A stretch of DNA of 64,000 nucleotides from contig CM055110.1 of the NCBI GenBank assembly GCA_029204225.1, forward strand, positions 43,981,328 through 44,045,327, read 5' to 3'. Below the pieces are notes generated by a model that was given only the letters and a program-made list of their open reading frames with translations, searched no databases and was not told the origin of the DNA. This document shows positions 58,795 to 64,000 of this stretch, one piece after another. Origin of the DNA: Diphasiastrum complanatum. Taxonomy: Eukaryota; Streptophyta; Lycopodiopsida; Lycopodiales; Lycopodiaceae. Both the position numbers and the translations under genes were made by a program. Position 1 is the first letter of the stretch. Every line of letters begins with the position of its first letter.

Positions 58795-59613
58795 TCTCAG
58801 AAGAAGAAAATTAACAAAAAAAAGTTTGAACAAAAGAAAAGTGGTTGAAAACAAAAAAATTTGCAATAAAAGGGTGCTAGAGATCGATACCAGAACTGAA
58901 TATCAGTTTTGTGCGCAAGATCTACGCAGATTATTTTAAAAAAAGAGATGCGCACTCCAAAGCGATATTGCACTACCGTGATATCGGACTCGAGCACACT
59001 GTGAGAGGGCGGAAGCTTGAACGGTGAGAGAGCGTGCTTGAGAGCGATATTGGGAGCGAAAAAACAAAAATTTTACAAAAAAAAAAATAAAAATTTCGAG
59101 GACTTATATATACAAAATTTCTGTACATGTGAAAACATGCCGCCAAGACACGTGTCGTCAGATTATTGGTCCATGTGGAATCTCGCACGTGACTGATGTC
59201 AGATCAATCATTCTAGGTACGGCACACTAATTTTGACCAATCACAAGTCGACACGTGTTCCTTCGCCACTCCTCCACACATGCAAATTTTTTTTTATAAA
59301 TAGGTCTTTTTCAGCTCAAATTTTCACACAAATTTACGATTGCTCGGCCAAATATCGATTTCAAGCACGCCGCTTGCTCTCATTACCCTCCATTGACTAA
59401 TTTGCACCTGAAACCAATACTGCCTCGTCCGGTATCGCATTCAAGCGCGCACTGCATCTGTTTTCTTTTGTGCTCTATGTTCTTTTGTTCGGATCCGATA
59501 CTCCAACTTGTAATATCTCTCTCGAGCGCACATTGCCTTGACGTGCTTGCCTGACCTGCAGTTTTCACCTGAGAGTGATTTTTGGAATTTTAGTTCTATT
59601 GTTTTTGTTTAAA
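58795..59613. promoter_or_regulatory. Divergent intergenic region of copy C with GATATCG/GAGCGCG motifs
   Basis: This 0.8-kb region separates the H3-peptidase gene (minus) from gene B (plus). Variants of GATATCG-N-TCGAGCGCG occur at ~58962, 58981 (GATATCGGACTCGAGCAC), 59045, 59353, 59432 (GGTATCGCATTCAAGCGCGC) and 59495-59530. The region is CpG-rich and includes an ACGTG cluster at 59148-59260 (CACGTG-type boxes). It matches the equivalent region of copy F in length and motif but not base by base. Confidence 0.5.
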
Positions 59614-61132
59614 ATGTCTAATTTTGATTCTAGTTTGTTTTTTTTTTTTTCATGAATTTGGTATTAGTGATAGGTTGGAATATTACAAATCTCTTTTTTC
59701 TTCTTTTCTTTTTATTCTACCTTCTATAATTGAGGGTCCTGGTGTGGAGGCATTTTCTGATATATATCTCAGATTTAAGTCCCTACTTAGCACTCTGTTA
59801 TTCAAATCTCAAAATAAGGACATGATTCATTATCAGGACCTGGTGACACTCGACAAGCATATCTATAAAGCTAAGCTTGACAGAATGTCTACCAAGTTAC
59901 ATAATAATTTCAAGTCTGTAGATGAGTGTCCAATTCATAATAAAAAATGTAGATTTGTTGATTTTCAGTCTGCTTTTGTTTTTTGTTTTTTGTTAAATAT
60001 TTCTGACGATTCGGAGGCTATCCCCTCCATTTCTGAAGCAGCTTCTTCTAGTGATACAAAGTCTGAAAAGTCAAAGATTGTAGATATAGATACTTTTTTT
60101 ATTGATACGAGTGTTAATTTAGATGATTGTTCTGATTTTGATCCTGTTCGAAATAGTTCTGCGTGTATAGGCCCTAGAACACCCACTACCCTTTCTTCTT
60201 CTGATAAATCTTTGATCACTTTGCCTACTTATAATATAGATAATAATTCATTTTTGACAATATCGGATATATCGGATCTTTTTTACTTCATTGAAGCTGA
60301 GACTCTTTGCATTTTGAGCAAAGAGCTGGATGAATTTTTGGATATAATTGATTTTGATGTTGATGATTTTCTCCTTGGTGTTGACAATGTACATAATGAT
60401 AAGTTTTATTCAGGAAAAGATTGCTTGAAAATGGATGTGGAGGAAATGCACAACAAAGGAGATGATCTACCTTCTGAGAAGGAGTTTCTTAGAATCCAAA
60501 GTCAACTTGGTTTTCCACAACCAACTGTCTATTCACCAACAATATTAACATCGAAAGGTGGACATAATATTGATGGAGGGACAGTAATCAGGGAAGACAA
60601 AGCCGAATGCGTAAGTTTTTGTATCCTATCAAGTACTAGTATATTTGTTATGTCAGATTATATACTGGAGCTTATTTTGTTTTTTATCATTTCATAATAC
60701 AATTTTTCTTGATGATTTTGCAATTCGTCGAGGAGGAAAGAGATCTTCTGCTGGAGAATTTTCAAGAGATCATGCATTGGGGCACTATTTGAAGTCCTTC
60801 AAGAATAATAAGATAAATGTTGCCCATTCAAATTTTCATCAACATGGTGAAACTATGATTATGGCAATCAAGGCACTATCTCATTTTCTTGGAGGACATA
60901 ATTTCAATAAGGTGCATAAAATATTTTTTGTAAAGAAAACTATTGCGTGAAAATTTTAGGAGATGGACTAGTGAATTCCATGCTCAGATCATCTCATTTT
61001 GCATTGTATGTTGCTTACGTTGATCTGAGTAAGCATGAAAACTATGAGCTATTGGATCCATACGAAAGAAGAAAATTGTTGCATGATTCTAAGTTGCAAC
61101 TTTCATTGGAGAAAATATCAGAAGCAGATTAG
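59614..61132 (+). pseudogene. Gene B of the H3-transposon, copy C, two exons
   Basis: ATG 59614 gives MSNFDSS, then a 13-T run shifts the frame into the long open frame that ends exon 1 at a TGC/GTAAGTTT donor (60610/60611). It reads LEYYKSLFSSF, a HNKKCRFVDFQ block, a Ser-rich and acidic middle (many Asp/Glu, FLDIIDFDVDDF) and LPSEKEFLRIQSQ. Exon 2 (from ~60700) has FAIRRGGKR, LGHYLKSFKNN, MIMAIKALSHFLGGH, a one-base frameshift at ~60948, then RSSHFALY and LLDPYERRKLLHD. Acceptor of exon 2 is not clear. No catalytic or DNA-binding motif is recognised; acidic composition would suit a histone- or protein-binding partner. Its stop is 60 bp from that of gene T. Confidence 0.75.
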
Positions 61133-61192
61133 ATACTGCTGAATTGTACTTTGTAAATATTTTTATTTAATATACAAAATTTTATTGTGTGT

Positions 61193-63957
61193 CTAGAGCC
61201 TACTGGCTTGTATAAATTTGTATGCTTTTTGAAATTTTTTATAATCCGTCGATTTTGTATTATGACGAATTTGGATTCTTTTGTAAAACCATTGAAAAAG
61301 TTGTAGTATATAGCTGTTTTTTGTGCTAGTCCCGCCATGTTGTGTACTTTTATGAAATGCCGCTCTTGTTTGCCAATGAGATTCTTTCATTCCTTGTAAT
61401 GACCATATGCTAAGACTTCTACTATTTCTTGCAAAGAATGTCGAATGATGTCGTAATATGTGCTGCATGTCATAAAAACATAATCTAAATCAGTACCAAA
61501 TGTATTTAATTTAATTGCACATATTTGTCTATCGTAGTGTAAAATCAAAATCTTAACATACAATGTGTTATATGATCAACACCCCATGCACTTTGAACTG
61601 CATCCACAAATTCGTTGGTTGTTTTCTGTATCATTTGTACATCTGTATTTGAAAATTTATCTTTTCTCAAGTATTTCACCATGTTGTCTAACTTTTTCCA
61701 AACTTCTACTTTGTATATACGAGTAGAACCTTCTTCTTTGAAATCTTGAGTTGCTGCAATAATTTCCATGTATTGAACCCTAGATTGTTTGCCAGAATAA
61801 TTTGATAGAAAACTTCGAGCTTTAGATCCTCCAATGCTCGGCTTGCATGGAATGTTTCATGTTTTACCTGATAGCTTGTCATCTTTTTTTATTTTAAGAT
61901 GGCCTTTATGTAAGCCTGCTTTGGACAACACATCCTCTAATCTGGAAATAGCTTCCTTTGCAGAGGCCTCTGGCTCGAAATTCCATGCAAACAAGATGTA
62001 AAGATATACTATTTTTTCTATAATATGCACCTCCACATGCAATGTACAGATATGAACATTTCGTAGAGGAATTGGTAGTACAATTTTCCAATTAGGATCT
62101 TCTCGATCTCTTGATATTCTTGTACTGCTTGTCATGTCTTTTGTTGTTTTCATGCAGTACAAACAAGGGTTTTTAGAGTTAGTGCCATGAGATACATTGA
62201 ACATACATTTTAATGTCTTCAGATCTCCTGCTAAATGTCATTCAATGTTGAAAGTGCCACTTCCAGGAATATTGAGTGGAACTCCCTCCATGTGATTTTT
62301 TATGGTGGCAGGATATGATGTTCTATTAAATATCCATGAGAGAATGCCATGGTCTTCTTTCAGCACCTATAAGAGAATACAAAAACGTGATTAGCCTCAT
62401 AATATTAACACAGAGAAGATTTTCCATATGAAATCCATATTTAAATGATTATCCCTATTTATTATGCGAAGGAGCTGCTATACCTGAAATGCTGCCAACC
62501 ACCAGATATCATTTTCTGATTGAACACTGAAATTGAGGCCTTCTGAGTCTTCTGAATTTGAAAGTGCTCCATTCATGATCGTGAGACTGACTCTTTTCAT
62601 TTTTTTGTCCTTTTATAATCTTAGACTCATCTAACTTGAGAACAACTATCAACTTGTTATTGACATTCTCATTTGTAATACCGTAAAAATTCATGATGAA
62701 TGTTAATAACTGATTAATGTCAATAAATAAATTGTTGGAATCGTTATAAGCTAGACTTTCTCCTTTCGAGCAATACACTTCATTGATATGAGATGGATTA
62801 CCAACTATTGTCTGCATACCTTGGTTTAACATGTCGCTTTTTTTTTTAAGATGAAATGGTCGTGGGATTGGAAACTTTTTAATATCTACGTGTGCAAATA
62901 CCTCTTTTATCATCTTAAACATTGTTGCATATGCTTCCCTACTGATGTTAGAAAAGTCACATGCCCCCTGAAGCAATTTAGTGTCTAATATTTTTCCAAC
63001 TTCGTCCATAATGCTATCAGTAACTGAAGCCTTAATCTTTTTTATTTTGTTATTATTTAACATTGATTTCATAGATTTAGAAGTCAAGATAGAGCCTAGT
63101 GAGTTTCCAATTGAAATCTCATCGGCCAAATGGTCTTCAACAACCAATGCTGATCTGCATTGCAAGCATAACGCTCATGAAAATGTCAGTAGAAATAAGG
63201 ACACTCATAGTATTCACAATAGTATATAATAAGCAAATCAACAGAAAGTTGAAATGAATAAATAACAAAATTAGTGATTATGAATGAATCAAAAACTTCA
63301 AGCAATATTCAATACCAAATAAACTATAACTTACTTGAATGCACGGATTCGTCTTTTTCTATGACCTCCTCTGGATGATAGATCACATATATCCTTGTTT
63401 ACCAGTCTTTTTCTCTTGTTGCTTCGGACCTTTCTGTTGAGCACATCCATATCTTTAAAAGAGAAAAATATGAGATACGCATGGATTGAAATGCAATTTT
63501 TATCTCATCATTACTAGTTGTATAATGATGCAAAGAAGATTTCAACCTTTGGATCTCCTCCTTGAGCATCTCATTTTCATCCAAACAATTTTCATCTTTG
63601 TAGACTTTTCTTCGCACTCCTTTGATATTTTCCTTGATTCATCTTCCAATAATGTATTCTTTGCATTGAATGTGCATTCCCATAGAGCATCAAATTCTCA
63701 CAGTAACCCAAAAGGCCATTTTTACCATGACACATATAGATTATTAATTGACTCACCGAATGAAAATCTGGATGTTGCAATGAACATGGATCAATAGGAT
63801 ATAATGTTCCTGATGACCATAAATCTACATGCTTTAGCTTTTCCTCCCTGTATCGGACCATATCAAAAGTTGACAATTTGGGTTGCTTTGAATTTCTTGT
63901 CCTGAGCGGACCATATTCTGGTGACAGATCCACGTGAAGATGATAAAGCTTTGTCAT
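61193..63957 (-). pseudogene. Gene T of the H3-transposon, copy C: DDE transposase-like, four exons
   Basis: Exons inferred by comparison with copy A: 63957-63335 (donor CAA/GTAAGT), 63154-62484 (CAG/GTATAG), 62366-~61560, and ~61464-61193. Exon 1: LYHLHVDLS, HVDLWSSGTLYPIDP, KNGLLGYCENL, a coiled coil and a Lys/Arg-rich end. Exon 2: VLKLDESKIIKGQK (first Asp) and FSVQSENDIWWLAAFQ, where copy A has a stop for the Gln. Exon 3: GDLKTLKCMFN, NPCLYCM, VHICTLHVEVHIIEKI and GVDHITHCM. Exon 4: SLQGMKESHWQTRAAFH, where the candidate catalytic Glu of copy A (QGMEKSH) reads Lys-Glu-Ser, so its position is uncertain. Frameshifts occur near 63600, 62600, 62240 (stop in LAGDLK context) and 61857. It extends to within 43 bp of the window end, so any terminal repeat lies outside. 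Confidence 0.75.
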
Positions 63958-64000
63958 CAGTATAGTAGTATAGAACAAACAACACAATAGCAATAACAAA

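Noticed and set aside
58210-58866. Interpreting the H3-like frame as an ordinary host histone H3 gene or retrocopy
   Set aside because: It has a C-terminal basic extension, lacks Lys9 and Lys27 contexts, is followed by peptidase exons, and the same combination recurs at 31.6-32.9 kb.
1-64000. CRISPR arrays, rRNA or tRNA genes
   Set aside because: No regularly spaced direct repeats with unique spacers and no recognisable rRNA segment were seen; tRNA genes could not be called reliably by eye.

Overview
The window reads as plant nuclear DNA: AT-rich, spliceosomal introns with GTAAG-type donors, and many Ty1/copia and Ty3/gypsy LTR retrotransposons whose primer-binding sites match the initiator tRNA-Met type (TGGTATCAGAGCC). 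The lineage cannot be fixed from the sequence. Only one clearly single-copy host-type gene is visible, an aminoglycoside-phosphotransferase (APH) family kinase at 50.4-51.6 kb. Nearly everything else is transposable elements, often nested. All homology statements were made by eye.

The main discovery is a multi-gene DNA-transposon-like element that I cannot match to a named family, present in up to five decayed copies. Its core module has three genes in fixed order. Gene T is a multi-exon DDE-type transposase-like gene. Gene B is acidic and of unknown function, and is convergent with T (3' ends 60-135 bp apart). The third gene is divergent from B across about 0.8 kb and encodes a histone H3-like protein: it begins MARTK, carries the H3 histone fold with the signature KRVTIMPKD, and continues through a linker into a Ulp1-type cysteine peptidase domain. 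The most complete copy (C) lies at 56.7-64.0 kb and runs off the right edge. A mirror-image copy (F) lies at 27.4-31.6 kb. A third H3-peptidase gene (E) at 31.6-32.9 kb is broken by a copia element. Copy A (1.4-4.5 kb) retains T and the end of B. Copy D (10.4-10.9 kb) is a gene B fragment broken by a copia element. All visible copies carry stops or frameshifts, several of them amber codons exactly where a sister copy or canonical H3 has glutamine.

Layout. 0-1.4 kb: dispersed repeat X. 1.4-4.5: element copy A. 5.5-9.4: LTR family 2 (non-coding). 9.4-10.2: LTR and leader of copia family 3. 10.4-13.5: copy D with a rearranged copia family 1 element. 13.5-13.9: unassigned DNA with a 50-base G run. 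13.9-20.3: repeat X split by a copia family 1 element with two 818-bp LTRs. 20.4-27: copia family 3 with a family 2 LTR element inserted in its pol. 27.4-32.9: element copies F and E. 32.9-35.5: copia family 1 deletion derivative. 35.5-38.2: family 2 LTR and other copia remnants. 40.8-44.1: a gypsy fragment split by a 2.0-kb LTR element with an ACTAA target duplication. 46.9-47.1: a copia tail. 50.4-51.6: the APH gene. 53.1-53.5: a cluster of palindrome-like motifs. 54.6-56.5: unassigned ORFs. 56.7-64.0: element copy C.

Inferred biology: T would cut and join DNA, the H3-peptidase could dock on H4 or histone chaperones (or mimic an H3 tail) while removing SUMO-like tags, and B is a partner of unknown role. 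Linkage of the same genes in at least two independent copies, with conserved splice sites, supports one mobile unit rather than chance neighbours.
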